Positions 28,128-38,072 of a DNA stretch of 64,000 nucleotides are shown here, in pieces. The notes beneath the pieces were generated by a model, which searched no databases, had not been told where the DNA came from, and worked only from the letters and a program-made list of their open reading frames with translations. Position numbers and translations under genes: made by a program. Within the stretch, counting starts at the first letter, position 1. Every line of letters begins with the position of its first letter. The DNA lies in assembly GCF_937425535.1 (NCBI RefSeq), contig NZ_OW485601.1, forward strand, positions 735,001 to 799,000. The letters are read 5' to 3'. Source of the stretch: Rhodovastum atsumiense (lineage in GTDB: Bacteria > Pseudomonadota > Alphaproteobacteria > Acetobacterales > Acetobacteraceae).

Positions 28128-28535
28128 TCACGGCTCCGGGCGATGGCACACCGCTTCCAGGCGCCAGCCATCCGGGTCGATCACGAAGGCGGCATAATAC
28201 TGTGGATGATACTGTGCGCGCAGCCCGGGCGCGCCGTTGTCGCGCCCGCCCGCCGCCAGGGCGGCGGCGTGGAACCCGTCCACCATGCGGCGCGTGCGGG
28301 CGGTGAAGGCGATGTGGAAGCCGCGCGCCCCGGCGATCCGCTCGGCGGGATCGCCTGAGCTGGTGATCCAGAAGGCGCCCCCCGGATCATCCCAGGCCTC
28401 GATCTCCGCGGGCCCGTAGCCGGCCGCCTGCGGCAGTTCCAACCGCACCCGCAGGCCGAGCGGCGCCAGCGCCGCGTCGTAGAAGGCGCGGGCGCGGGCG
28501 TAATCGGCGACGGCGATGGAAAGATGCGAGATCAA
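28128..28535 (-). CDS. VOC (glyoxalase/bleomycin resistance) family protein
   Basis: A 135-residue protein of the vicinal-oxygen-chelate fold. It begins ISHLSIAVADYARARAFYDAALAPLG, the standard first beta-alpha-beta unit with the metal-ligand His, and ends FVIDPDGWRLEAVCH, where Glu is the usual second metal ligand. The only fitting start is TTG at 28535, which overlaps the stop of the upstream monooxygenase (TTGA), implying translational coupling. The frame continues upstream only inside the monooxygenase gene. Substrate unknown. Confidence 0.8.
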   Translation of the reverse strand: MISHLSIAVADYARARAFYDAALAPLGLRVRLELPQAAGYGPAEIEAWDDPGGAFWITSSGDPAERIAGARGFHIAFTARTRRMVDGFHAAALAAGGRDNGAPGLRAQYHPQYYAAFVIDPDGWRLEAVCHRPEP

Positions 28536-29722
28536 GACATCCGGGAGACCGGCGCGTCGTCCATCAGGTTGCGCACCACCGTCCGGCGCACCGGCGGCAG
28601 GAACTGCCCCAGGCGCAGCGCAGCGCTGCGCATCAGCCGCACCGGCAGCCGGTCGTCGGTATAGAACAGCGCGGTCGCGTTGGTCGCCAAGTACAGCGGC
28701 CAGCTCGCGCGGCGGTGCTCGAAGGCGTACCGGCGCAACGCATGCGCATCCGCCACGTCGCGCCCCCGCTCGACCGCGGCGCGGATCTCGGAGGCCAGGA
28801 CATGCGCGCCGCGCAGGCCCAGGTTGAAGCCATGCGCCGTCACCGGATGCATGCCCACCGCCGCGTCCCCGAGCAGCACATAGCGCCGGTCGGTGAAACG
28901 CTGCGCGTAGACGCCCACCAGCGGATAGACATGCTTGGTCGACACCAGGTGCATCGCGCCGAGGCGGTTGCGGTAGCGACGGGTGATCTCGGCGTTGAAC
29001 GCCGGCTCCGGCAGCGCCAGCAGCCCGTCCATCTCGCGCGCCGGCAGGGTCAGCACGGCCCCGGACACATCGCCGTTCAGCGGCAAGATGGCGAAGGTCT
29101 GGCCGTAGTCGAACCATTCGGTGGCGACGCCGTCATGCGGCTTCTCGTGCGCCATGCGGCAGACCAGCATGATCTTGCCGAAATCCTGCATCTGCGCCGG
29201 AATGCCCATGCGCCGCCGGGTCTCGGAGAAACGGGTGTCGGCGGCCACCACCAGCCCCGCGCCGATCTCCGTGCCGTCGCCGAGCGTGACGGTGGCGCCC
29301 TGCCGGTCGGTGCGCAGGGCGGTGACGGTGGCGCCGGTGATCAGGCGCACATGCTCCATGCCCGCGACTTCTTCATAAAGGGCGCGGCGGATCAGGTGAT
29401 TGGGGATGAGCACGCCGAGCCGGTCCTCGCCGCGCGGCGGCGGCTCGAAATTCAGCGCGAAGGCCGAACGACCGTTCAGCACGCGGGCCCGACGCAGCGA
29501 GGCGATCTCGGCCGGCGGGATGCGGTCCCAGACGCCGAGCGCGCGCAGCAGCGCCATCGACAGATGCGTCAGCGCGATCTCGCGGCCATCGAAGGCCGGA
29601 TCGGCCAGGGCCGGCGCCGACTGCTTTTCGATCAGCGCCACGCGCAGCCCGGAGCCCTTGAGCGAGCAGGCGAAGGATAGCCCGGCGGGACCGGCCCCGA
29701 CGACGACGATATCGAACTGCAT
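28532..29722 (-). CDS. FAD-dependent ubiquinone-type hydroxylase, probably UbiM
   Basis: A 396-residue UbiH/UbiF/COQ6-family flavoprotein monooxygenase. The N-terminal FAD motif is VVVGAGPAGLSFACSL; the second FAD motif is VLLGDAAVGMHPVTAHGFNLGLRG. The MHPVTAHGFN form, in place of HPIAGQGLN of UbiH and UbiF, is what I recall for the broad-specificity UbiM group that hydroxylates the ubiquinone ring. The substrate assignment is therefore an informed guess. The C-terminus carries hydrophobic, Arg-rich segments compatible with membrane contact. It is co-transcribed with a small VOC protein. Confidence 0.82.
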   Translation of the reverse strand: MQFDIVVVGAGPAGLSFACSLKGSGLRVALIEKQSAPALADPAFDGREIALTHLSMALLRALGVWDRIPPAEIASLRRARVLNGRSAFALNFEPPPRGEDRLGVLIPNHLIRRALYEEVAGMEHVRLITGATVTALRTDRQGATVTLGDGTEIGAGLVVAADTRFSETRRRMGIPAQMQDFGKIMLVCRMAHEKPHDGVATEWFDYGQTFAILPLNGDVSGAVLTLPAREMDGLLALPEPAFNAEITRRYRNRLGAMHLVSTKHVYPLVGVYAQRFTDRRYVLLGDAAVGMHPVTAHGFNLGLRGAHVLASEIRAAVERGRDVADAHALRRYAFEHRRASWPLYLATNATALFYTDDRLPVRLMRSAALRLGQFLPPVRRTVVRNLMDDAPVSRMS

Positions 29723-29830
29723 GCGGCAGACCCCCCTTGGCGGCCCCGGAGCATCGCGCAGTCTTATCCCCGGGCTGAGCGGTTTACCGGGGCAACGACT
29801 GCAAGTCCAGGGAGCTCAACCGCCCCCGGC

Positions 29831-31654
29831 CTACCCTTCCCGCGCCTCTTCCCGCCGCCTGGCATCGCGCAGGCGGCGACGGCCGAGCGTGCGGATTTCG
29901 GCCTGCGGCGCGGCGGCCTTGATGACGGCCTGGATTTCCGCGCGCTTTTCGTGAATGGAGGCGATCACCGGCCCCATCGGCACGCCGATATCCACCAGCA
30001 CGGCCTCCGAGAGCTGCAGGCTGGCCTCCACCGTTTCCGGCACCGCATCGGAAACGCCGCCATGATAGAGATGGGCGGCATGCGCGGCATCGCGGGCGCG
30101 CGCGACGATCAGCAGGTCCGGCCGCTCGGCGCGCGCCACCGCCACGACGGTGTCGACCGCGCTGCGCTCATCCATGGTGACCACCAGCGCCCGCGCGGTG
30201 CCGATGCCCAGGCGGCGCATCAGGGCCGGCTGGCCGATATCGCCCCAGTAGACCGGCTGGCCGGCATGCCGCTCGCGGGCGACGCGGTCCGGATCGCGGT
30301 CGATGGCGACATAGGGCACCGCATGCGCCTGCAGCATCGACGCCACCATCTGCCCGACCCGACCGAAGCCGGCGACGATGACGCGCGGCCCGCTCGCCAC
30401 GGTGTCGGGCGGCAGCAGCGCCGGATCGATCACCTTCGGCGTGGCGACCAGGCGCTGCACCTGTCGCCGCCCGACCGCCGAGAGCAGCGGGATCGCCGCC
30501 ATCGACAGCGCCACCGCCAGCAGCGCCTGCTCGGCGGCGGCCCGTTCCACCAGCCCCTCCCCCGCGGCGATGCCGAGCAGCACCAGGCTGAACTCGCCCC
30601 CCGGCCCCAGCAGCAGCCCCGCCTGCAGCGCGACCGACCAGGGCGCGCCGAACAGCCGGGTCAGCGGCGCGATCAGCAGGCCGTTGAGCAGCACCAGCGT
30701 GGCCGCCCCCCCGAGCGTCCCCAGCGGATCGGACACCAGCCGGACGGGATCGAACTGCAGGCCGACCGAGATCAGGAACACCCCGAGCGCGAGGCCCTTG
30801 AACGGATCGATGGTGACCTCGATCTCGCGGCGGAATTCTGTGCCGGCCAGCAGCAACCCCGCCACCAGCGCGCCAAGCGCGGGCGAGAGCCCGGCGGCGG
30901 AGGCAGCCAGGGCGGTCGCGATCACCACCAGCAGGCAGGCCGCCATGAAAAACTCGGGGCTACGGGTGCGGGCGACGCTGCGGAACAATGGACGCAGCCC
31001 CAGCCGCCCCAGCCCGACGATCGCCCCGAGCGAAAGCACCGCCTTGGTTACGGCCAGCCACAGGCTCATCCCCGGCCCGCCCTCCGGCCCCGTCCCCTGC
31101 AGGCCCAGCGCCACCAGGATCGGCACCACGGCGATGTCCTGGAACAGCAGCACGGAGAAGCAGAGCCGGCCGAGCAGGGTGGCGAGCCGCCGCTCCTCGG
31201 AGAGCACCTGGATCACCACGGCGGTGGAGGACATCGCCCCGGCCAGCCCGACCACGACGGCCCCGGCCGGGTCCATCCCCGCCAGCAGGCCGACCCCCGC
31301 CAGCAAGGTCGTGCTCATGGCCACCTGCGCCGCGCCCAGGCCGAACACCAGCCGGCGCATCACCCATAGCCGCTCGAAGGACAGTTCGAGCCCGATCATG
31401 AACAGCAGCAGCACCACGCCGAAGCCGGCAATCGGCGCGATCGCCTCGGCATTGGCGATGGTGACCCAGCCCACCCAGGGCGCGAGGTCGGCGACGCGGC
31501 CGAGCCCGAACGGTCCGACCACCATGCCGACCAGCATGAAACCCAGCACCGGGCTGACGCGCAGGCGATGGAACAGCGGGATCACCACCCCGGCCGCGCC
31601 GAGCACGATCAGCACTTCCTTGAGCGCGGCGGGATTGGCCGGACCTTCGGTCAT
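29831..31654 (-). CDS. CPA2 cation:proton antiporter with RCK domain (Kef-like)
   Basis: A 607-residue membrane transporter. About twelve transmembrane segments occupy residues 1-385, with LLLFMIGLELSFERLW and FSVLLFQDIAVVPILVAL typical of KefB/KefC/YbaL antiporters. A Rossmann-type TrkA-N domain starts near residue 415 (RVIVAGFGRVGQMVASML), followed by a region with a polar helix to the end. It likely exports K+ or exchanges it for H+. No KefF/KefG ancillary subunit is adjacent, which favours a YbaL-like rather than glutathione-gated type. Its start overlaps the cutA stop by four bases. Confidence 0.9.
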   Translation of the reverse strand: MTEGPANPAALKEVLIVLGAAGVVIPLFHRLRVSPVLGFMLVGMVVGPFGLGRVADLAPWVGWVTIANAEAIAPIAGFGVVLLLFMIGLELSFERLWVMRRLVFGLGAAQVAMSTTLLAGVGLLAGMDPAGAVVVGLAGAMSSTAVVIQVLSEERRLATLLGRLCFSVLLFQDIAVVPILVALGLQGTGPEGGPGMSLWLAVTKAVLSLGAIVGLGRLGLRPLFRSVARTRSPEFFMAACLLVVIATALAASAAGLSPALGALVAGLLLAGTEFRREIEVTIDPFKGLALGVFLISVGLQFDPVRLVSDPLGTLGGAATLVLLNGLLIAPLTRLFGAPWSVALQAGLLLGPGGEFSLVLLGIAAGEGLVERAAAEQALLAVALSMAAIPLLSAVGRRQVQRLVATPKVIDPALLPPDTVASGPRVIVAGFGRVGQMVASMLQAHAVPYVAIDRDPDRVARERHAGQPVYWGDIGQPALMRRLGIGTARALVVTMDERSAVDTVVAVARAERPDLLIVARARDAAHAAHLYHGGVSDAVPETVEASLQLSEAVLVDIGVPMGPVIASIHEKRAEIQAVIKAAAPQAEIRTLGRRRLRDARRREEAREG

Positions 31655-31998
31655 GGCGTCGTCACGGCCCCGGCGATCCAGCCAAGATACTCCGGCAGGC
31701 CCTCGGCGAGGGGCCAGGCCACGATGCAGGGCAGCTCGTAGGAATGCAGCGCGCGCACCCGGGCCTGCAGCGCCGGCCAGGCGGCACGGGTCGTCTTGGC
31801 CAGGAACGCCGCCTCCGGGGCCTGCTCGACGGCACCCTGCCAGCGATAGATCGCTTCATGCACGCGAATGTTCACACAGGCGGCGAGGCGTTCCTCGACC
31901 AGGGCCCGCCCGATCCGCCGCGCCTGCTCCAGGTCGGCGCAGGTGACATAGGCGATCAGGATCTCGTCCGGGGCAGATCGGGAAGTCATCGGCGACAT
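31651..31998 (-). CDS. cutA: divalent cation tolerance protein CutA
   Basis: A 115-residue CutA1 protein, a stable trimer of ferredoxin-like fold. The chain shows AYVTCADLEQARRIGRALVEERLAACVNI with the conserved Cys, YRWQGAVEQ and SYELPCIVAWPLAEGLPEYLGWI. Its role in copper tolerance is historical and its biochemical function is uncertain. Starts at 31998, 31989 or farther upstream are possible; 31998 is used as a compromise. Its TGA overlaps the antiporter ATG, so the two genes are translated together; this pairing may hint at a role in ion balance. Confidence 0.9.
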   Translation of the reverse strand: MSPMTSRSAPDEILIAYVTCADLEQARRIGRALVEERLAACVNIRVHEAIYRWQGAVEQAPEAAFLAKTTRAAWPALQARVRALHSYELPCIVAWPLAEGLPEYLGWIAGAVTTP

Positions 31999-32409
31999 GG
32001 CCTGAGGAGGATGATCGCAGGAAGATGCCGGAGGACTGCCGGTTCCGGCGTTTCCCTGCATGTCATGTGGTACATCCCGCGGTGCCTCCTCGGATCCGGC
32101 CAGTACTCAAAACGTCACGTGTTACTGAAACGTGAGCGCAGTTTCCTGAAACGTGTGCCCTGTCACGCCGGCATGATGTCCGTCCCGATCCGGCCGACGG
32201 CGCGCCTTCTGCTTAGCCGGATCGGCCGGCCCGAACGAGCGGAAAGCCCACACCCCCGGGGTCCGCGGGCGCGGGGGAACATCACAGCATCAAAATGGTG
32301 TTGATGCCTGCGCCCTCCCCCCGGCCGCGCCGTCCGGCCCTCCCCATTCCGCTGCCGCTACGCTACACCAGCCCCACGTGCCCAAGCCCTCTTGTTCAGC
32401 GAGCCCGAC
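31999..32409. other. 411-bp divergent region between cutA and acyl-CoA dehydrogenase
   Basis: No gene is visible. The middle holds direct repeats, described separately. The remainder is ordinary GC-rich DNA with the expected promoters of both flanking units, not individually recognisable. Confidence 0.5.
32107..32155. promoter_or_regulatory. direct repeats containing AAACGT, candidate regulator site
   Basis: CTGAAACGTG occurs exactly twice, at 32125-32134 and 32146-32155, 21 bp apart (two helical turns), and a related CTCAAAACGT lies at 32106-32115. Helically phased copies upstream of a gene are typical of activator or repressor sites. They are about 255-300 bp from the acyl-CoA dehydrogenase start and about 110-150 bp from cutA. 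Confidence 0.35.
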
Positions 32410-34008
<1,599 letters not shown>

Positions 34009-34051
34009 TCGCGCGTCGCACGCGCAATGATGGCATTGGAGGTAACCACAG

Positions 34052-34384
34052 ATGCGTTTGGCTTCCCTGGTCAGGCGTCACCGGCCGCTGCTGGCCGGCG
34101 GCATGCTGCTGCTGCTGGCGGGCTGCGTGAGCGCCACGCGGGAAGTGGCCTACAATCCCCCCTATCCGCCGCCGCCGGCCGTTCCGCCCGAGGTGGTGCC
34201 GAAGCCCCCCGTTTCCGAGGAACCGCTGATCTGGCAGCCGGGGCACTGGGTGTGGACCGGAACGGGCTACAACTGGACGGCGGGGCAATGGGTGAAGCGG
34301 GCCGGCCACGGCACCCAGTGGCAGGACGGCTACTGGGCGAGCGACAGCGGCGGATGGCGCTGGGTGCCGGCCCATTGGTTGTAG
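34052..34384 (+). CDS. small lipoprotein with WxxGxW-type repeats
   Basis: A 110-residue lipoprotein. The signal ends in the lipobox LLAGC with the modified Cys at residue 25. A Pro-rich linker (PPYPPPPAVPPEVVPKPP) leads to three Trp-rich repeats, IWQPGHWVWTGTGYNW, AGQWVKR and WRWVPAHW, resembling the YXWQPGHW/WXXGXW repeat found in many outer-membrane lipoproteins of alpha- and betaproteobacteria. Function unknown; probably cell-envelope structural. The ATG follows GGAGG. Its last 55 bp overlap the end of the convergent kinase gene. Confidence 0.82.
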   Translation: MRLASLVRRHRPLLAGGMLLLLAGCVSATREVAYNPPYPPPPAVPPEVVPKPPVSEEPLIWQPGHWVWTGTGYNWTAGQWVKRAGHGTQWQDGYWASDSGGWRWVPAHWL

Positions 34385-36465
34385 GCTGACCCACCTTCGG
34401 GCGCCCGGCGCAGCGTGACGATGAAGCAGCTGCCGCCGGGATCGCTCGAGGCCTCGATCCGGCCGCCCAGCCCCCCCAGGATGGTGCGGCAGATCGACAG
34501 GCCAAGGCCGGTGCCGCTGCCTTCCTGCTTGGTGGTGAAGAACGGGTCGAACACCCGGGCCAGCAGGTCCGGCGGAATGCCGGGGCCGGTATCCGAAACT
34601 TCCAGCACGATATCGGTCGCGGTGGCGGAGGCCTGGATGCTCAACCGCCGCCGGTCCGATGGCATTTCCTCCAGCGCATGGCAGGCATTCACCACCAGGT
34701 TGAGCAGGACCTGCTCGATCGGGGTGCGCCGGCCCAGGGCCCGCGGCAGATCGGCGGGCACGTCGATCTCCACCGCCACCTGCGCCGCCCGCAACGGCGC
34801 CTCGGCCAGGACCATCACCCCCCGCACCACCTCGGAGAGCGGCACCGGCATCACCTCATCGCCGTCCTTGCGCCCGAAGCGGCGCAGCTCGCCGGCGATC
34901 TCGGCAGCCCGCGCCACCTGCCCGACCAGTTCCGTCAGCATCGGCCCGGTGCGCTCGATCGCCCCGGTCTTGAGGCTGATGCCGATGCCATCGGCCAGCA
35001 GCCGCATCGCCGTCAGCGGCTGGTTGAGCTCGTGCCCGATCACGGTGGCAAGCTCGCCGAGGCTGGCGAGCTTGCCCGCCATGACGGCCTGCGCCGCGAG
35101 ATCCCGTTCCTCGGTGACATCGATCACGGTGCCGATGATCTCGCCGCTGCCATCCGGATTCTGCACCACCAGCCGGGCACTGTCGCGCAGCCAGGCATGG
35201 CGCCCGTCCGAGCGGGCGAAGCGGTAGTCGGCCGTGGCATTGCCGGTTTCCAGCAGGCGCCGGCGCAGCGCCCGCGCCGTGTCGTGGTCCCCCGGATGGA
35301 TGCGCGCGAACCAGTCCGACGGGGCTGCCACCTCGGCGGGCGTGCAGCCGATGGCAAGCATGGTGTTCCGCGACAGGTAGAGGCGGGTGTAAGTGCCATC
35401 GCCGGCGATGGCGCCATGATAGACCACCGCCGGCAGCCCCGCGATCAGCCGTTCCAGCTCGCGCTGCGCCGAGGCCACGCGGGCACGCGAGACCATGACC
35501 AGCAGCACCCCGGCCCCGGCCATGTAGGTGAGCACGACGAAGCCGGCGATGGCGCGGAACAGCCAGCGCAACAGACAGGCGGGCTGGAGTTCGCTTTCGG
35601 CATCGAGGTTGGCGCTCACCAGCAGGCCGCCTTCCGCCACGACCCGGCGTGCGAAGAAAGTGTCGCGGCCATCGATCGAGTTCGGGCCGCGGGGCAGCGC
35701 GGCGGGATCACGGCGGGCCGACTCCAGATGGGCCGGGGCCATGAGCAGCCCGCGCTGCAGCACCTCTTCCGGCTCCTTGCTGCGGGCCAGCAGGCGGCCG
35801 TCGGAAAGCCGGTAGAGATTGACAGCGACCTTGCCCTCCGGCTGCCCGAGCAGGCCCGACAGGGTCAATGCCGGAATCGAAACCATTGCCACACCGGCGA
35901 AGCTGCCATCGGCGTGGCGCAGCGAACGGGCGAAGATGATCACGAGCTGGCCGGAACAGGGACCGGGCACCGGCCCGGCGATGACCTGGCCCGATCCGCC
36001 GTGCCGCAACGCCTGGAAATAGGAAGCGCCCCCCATTTCCTCACAGACCTCGGGGAAGGACGCCCAGGCGATATGCCCTGCCTCGGTGGCAACGGCGATG
36101 CGCGCGATGCCCATCAGATTGGACTGGTTGGCCCGGCGCAGCTCCTCCTCGAGCCGCACGGCCGCGGCGACATCACCGGCGGCGCGCAGATCGGCGCGCA
36201 GGCGGAGCAGATCCTGCACCCAGCGAACGGTATCAAGCAGGCGCTGGACTTCCCGCGCCGGCGCAACGACTGCGGCATTGGCGAGCGCCATCGTTTCCGC
36301 CGCGCGTGCGGCAATGGCACGCGCCCCGAGATATTCCGCGGTTGCGCCAGCCATCACCGTCAGGGCGAGCAGAGCGGCCGCGAGTACGCGGCGGAACGGC
36401 ACCGCCTCGTCGATGACCCTCACCTGCGCCCTATTTCGTTTCCATGCGTCGGCAAGACCGACCAA
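34330..36465 (-). CDS. membrane sensor histidine kinase (DctB-like), orphan
   Basis: A 711-residue kinase. Transmembrane segment about 27-48, a periplasmic sensor region about 60-300 (probably double-Cache), second transmembrane segment about 303-326, PAS domain about 335-450, H-box LATVIGHELNQPLTAM with His478, then an ATPase domain with NLVVNACHALEE, DTGPGIPP and GTGLGLSICRTI. The GHELNQPL H-box is typical of DctB/FixL-type kinases. No response regulator lies nearby. The start is given as TTG at 36465, GTG at 36423 is possible. The last 18 codons lie antisense to the lipoprotein gene. Confidence 0.9.
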   Translation of the reverse strand: MVGLADAWKRNRAQVRVIDEAVPFRRVLAAALLALTVMAGATAEYLGARAIAARAAETMALANAAVVAPAREVQRLLDTVRWVQDLLRLRADLRAAGDVAAAVRLEEELRRANQSNLMGIARIAVATEAGHIAWASFPEVCEEMGGASYFQALRHGGSGQVIAGPVPGPCSGQLVIIFARSLRHADGSFAGVAMVSIPALTLSGLLGQPEGKVAVNLYRLSDGRLLARSKEPEEVLQRGLLMAPAHLESARRDPAALPRGPNSIDGRDTFFARRVVAEGGLLVSANLDAESELQPACLLRWLFRAIAGFVVLTYMAGAGVLLVMVSRARVASAQRELERLIAGLPAVVYHGAIAGDGTYTRLYLSRNTMLAIGCTPAEVAAPSDWFARIHPGDHDTARALRRRLLETGNATADYRFARSDGRHAWLRDSARLVVQNPDGSGEIIGTVIDVTEERDLAAQAVMAGKLASLGELATVIGHELNQPLTAMRLLADGIGISLKTGAIERTGPMLTELVGQVARAAEIAGELRRFGRKDGDEVMPVPLSEVVRGVMVLAEAPLRAAQVAVEIDVPADLPRALGRRTPIEQVLLNLVVNACHALEEMPSDRRRLSIQASATATDIVLEVSDTGPGIPPDLLARVFDPFFTTKQEGSGTGLGLSICRTILGGLGGRIEASSDPGGSCFIVTLRRAPEGGSAYNQWAGTQRHPPLSLAQ

Positions 36466-36780
36466 ATGGTGTTATTTTCCGAACGAAGAATGCATCGTGC
36501 CGCATATCGAACCGGAATGCGACTGATGAATTGAACGGGCAACCAAAATTTTCACCCGCTCACCATTACAACAACCCCAATATGTAACACATGCAAGCGC
36601 GCCTTGCCCGTATGCCGGTCATGGCAATCGCGGGATCATGCATGATTAGGACAGTATTCAACACGCCCTGAACCGGGCTGATGGGCGCACGGCGCCGCGG
36701 GACCGTCACGTCCCGGATTTGGTTGCCTGTGGCGATCCATCACGCCACCATCGTACCAGGACCCGTGATCGGAGGCCGTG
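36466..36780. other. 315-bp intergenic region
   Basis: This is the divergent gap between the sensor kinase and a small hypothetical gene. Its first half is AT rich and likely holds the kinase promoter. I see no RNA gene, repeat or recognisable operator. Confidence 0.5.
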
Positions 36781-37056
36781 ATGGACCCGAATCAGACGAT
36801 GCCGAACGCGACACTCCACGCCGTGCTGGAGGAGCTGGAAGGCATGTCGCACGCCCTGCTCGCGGTCATCCAGCATCTCCACGAGCGGGGGCAGCTCGAC
36901 CCCGGCGCCGTGGCCGACAAGCTCGATCCGCAGGCCCCCGGAACAATATGCTGCCTGCTCGCGTCATGGCTGCGAGGACTGGAATCCCAGGCCGCCGCGG
37001 CTCGCCCCGGACAGGCGGGGACACGGCCTGACGGAACAGGCCGATCCGACGCCTGA
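36781..37056 (+). CDS. small hypothetical protein
   Basis: A 91-residue protein I do not recognise. The ATG at 36781 is preceded by GGAGGCCGTG. Residues 8-32 form an amphipathic helix (LHAVLEELEGMSHALLAVIQHLHERG), followed by a short loop with LDPGAVADKL and a second helix containing two adjacent Cys (TICCLLASWL), then a polar tail. No signal peptide or metal motif beyond the Cys pair. Codon use fits coding DNA better than the opposite-strand frames, which are Arg/Ser-rich. No neighbour suggests a role. Confidence 0.55.
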   Translation: MDPNQTMPNATLHAVLEELEGMSHALLAVIQHLHERGQLDPGAVADKLDPQAPGTICCLLASWLRGLESQAAAARPGQAGTRPDGTGRSDA

Positions 37057-37457
37057 CGATCTCGGCGAGCAAGGCCCGGGCAGCCCTGTCGATCAACGCG
37101 TGGTCGGTCGCCGAAAGCCGGTTCCTGGGCATCCTGCATCCGTTGGGTTTCCGTCACGACCAGACTCGGGTCGCACGGGGATTTTCATCTGCAATCAACG
37201 TGCAGGACGGCGCCGCGGTCCCCCGGCCGACAACACGAATGTGGTATTGAGATCCGATCCGGGAAGTGCGGAAGCCGTCGACGTCCCTGGCGCCGGGCCA
37301 CGGGACATTCGGTGGGACAACACGCCCACCGCGCGATTACGCAATTGAAAGTAAGATTCTAATTATTCTAAGAATTACCCAAGTCATCGTTCAATTTTCC
37401 GTGACATCACATTGGCGTGCGCTTAATGTCCCGCGCGTAGCGGAGGGTATTTCGGAC
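37057..37457. other. 401-bp intergenic region, AT-rich in its second half
   Basis: No gene is seen. The stretch 37330-37430 is clearly more AT rich than its surroundings and probably contains the promoter of the following gene. No palindrome or repeat longer than a few bases was noticed. Confidence 0.5.
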
Positions 37458-38006
37458 ATGGGTGCTGTATTTTGTCTCCCCTACATGGGGGGTCTTGGCC
37501 TTCGGGAACTTCGTTCTGCCTTCGCGGTCATGGATAAACTTGGTCATGACAGCGAAATCAAGACGCCTGATTACTTCATCGCGGCACTGCATTCGGGCGA
37601 GATCACCGAAGGGTTCGTCTTCGGCGGACGTTCCAACACCGCGACGGGCAAGCTGCTGGAAATGCGCGGCCAGCGCGGCATCCTCGATATCGGCTCGGGA
37701 TGGGAACTGGCGATCCGCGATCCTTCCGGCAACCGTTTCGCCATCCCCGACCCGCAGCGAAGCGGCGCGGACTCCTATCGTGACGGCGGCGACTACGGCC
37801 TGATCGCCCACCTGCATTTCCTGGGCCGGATTCCGGTGACGATCGTCGCGGGCCTGGGCACGATGGCGACCGAAGGCGCGGGACGCTGGTTCGCGGCCCG
37901 CATGACCAGCCTGCCGCGGGACAAGGAATGGTGCGAAGTGCTGCACTTCCCGGCCCCCGTGGATCCGCATTGCTGGCGGGGCGTGGCATCCTGGACGCTG
38001 GATTGA
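37458..38006 (+). CDS. conserved-looking hypothetical protein, possible nucleotide-binding-like domain
   Basis: A 182-residue cytosolic protein not assigned to a named family. The C-terminal half has WELAIRDPSGNRFAIPDP, DYGLIAHLHF, TIVAGLGTMATEGAGRWFA and CEVLHFPAPVD. A DYGLI segment followed by a hydrophobic strand, AGxGTxxTEGAGR and an ending helix recalls the C-terminal domain of some bacterial regulators and hypothetical proteins with a glycine-rich loop. The start at 37458 has GGAGGG at 37442-37447; the frame stays open upstream through AT-rich DNA. It converges on the ndvA-like gene. Confidence 0.6.
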   Translation: MGAVFCLPYMGGLGLRELRSAFAVMDKLGHDSEIKTPDYFIAALHSGEITEGFVFGGRSNTATGKLLEMRGQRGILDIGSGWELAIRDPSGNRFAIPDPQRSGADSYRDGGDYGLIAHLHFLGRIPVTIVAGLGTMATEGAGRWFAARMTSLPRDKEWCEVLHFPAPVDPHCWRGVASWTLD

Positions 38007-38072
38007 TATCGGCAGCCCGCAGGGCCTGCCGGTTTCACCAACCGCCTTCCGTCCTCGCCGCCCCGGCCCCGG

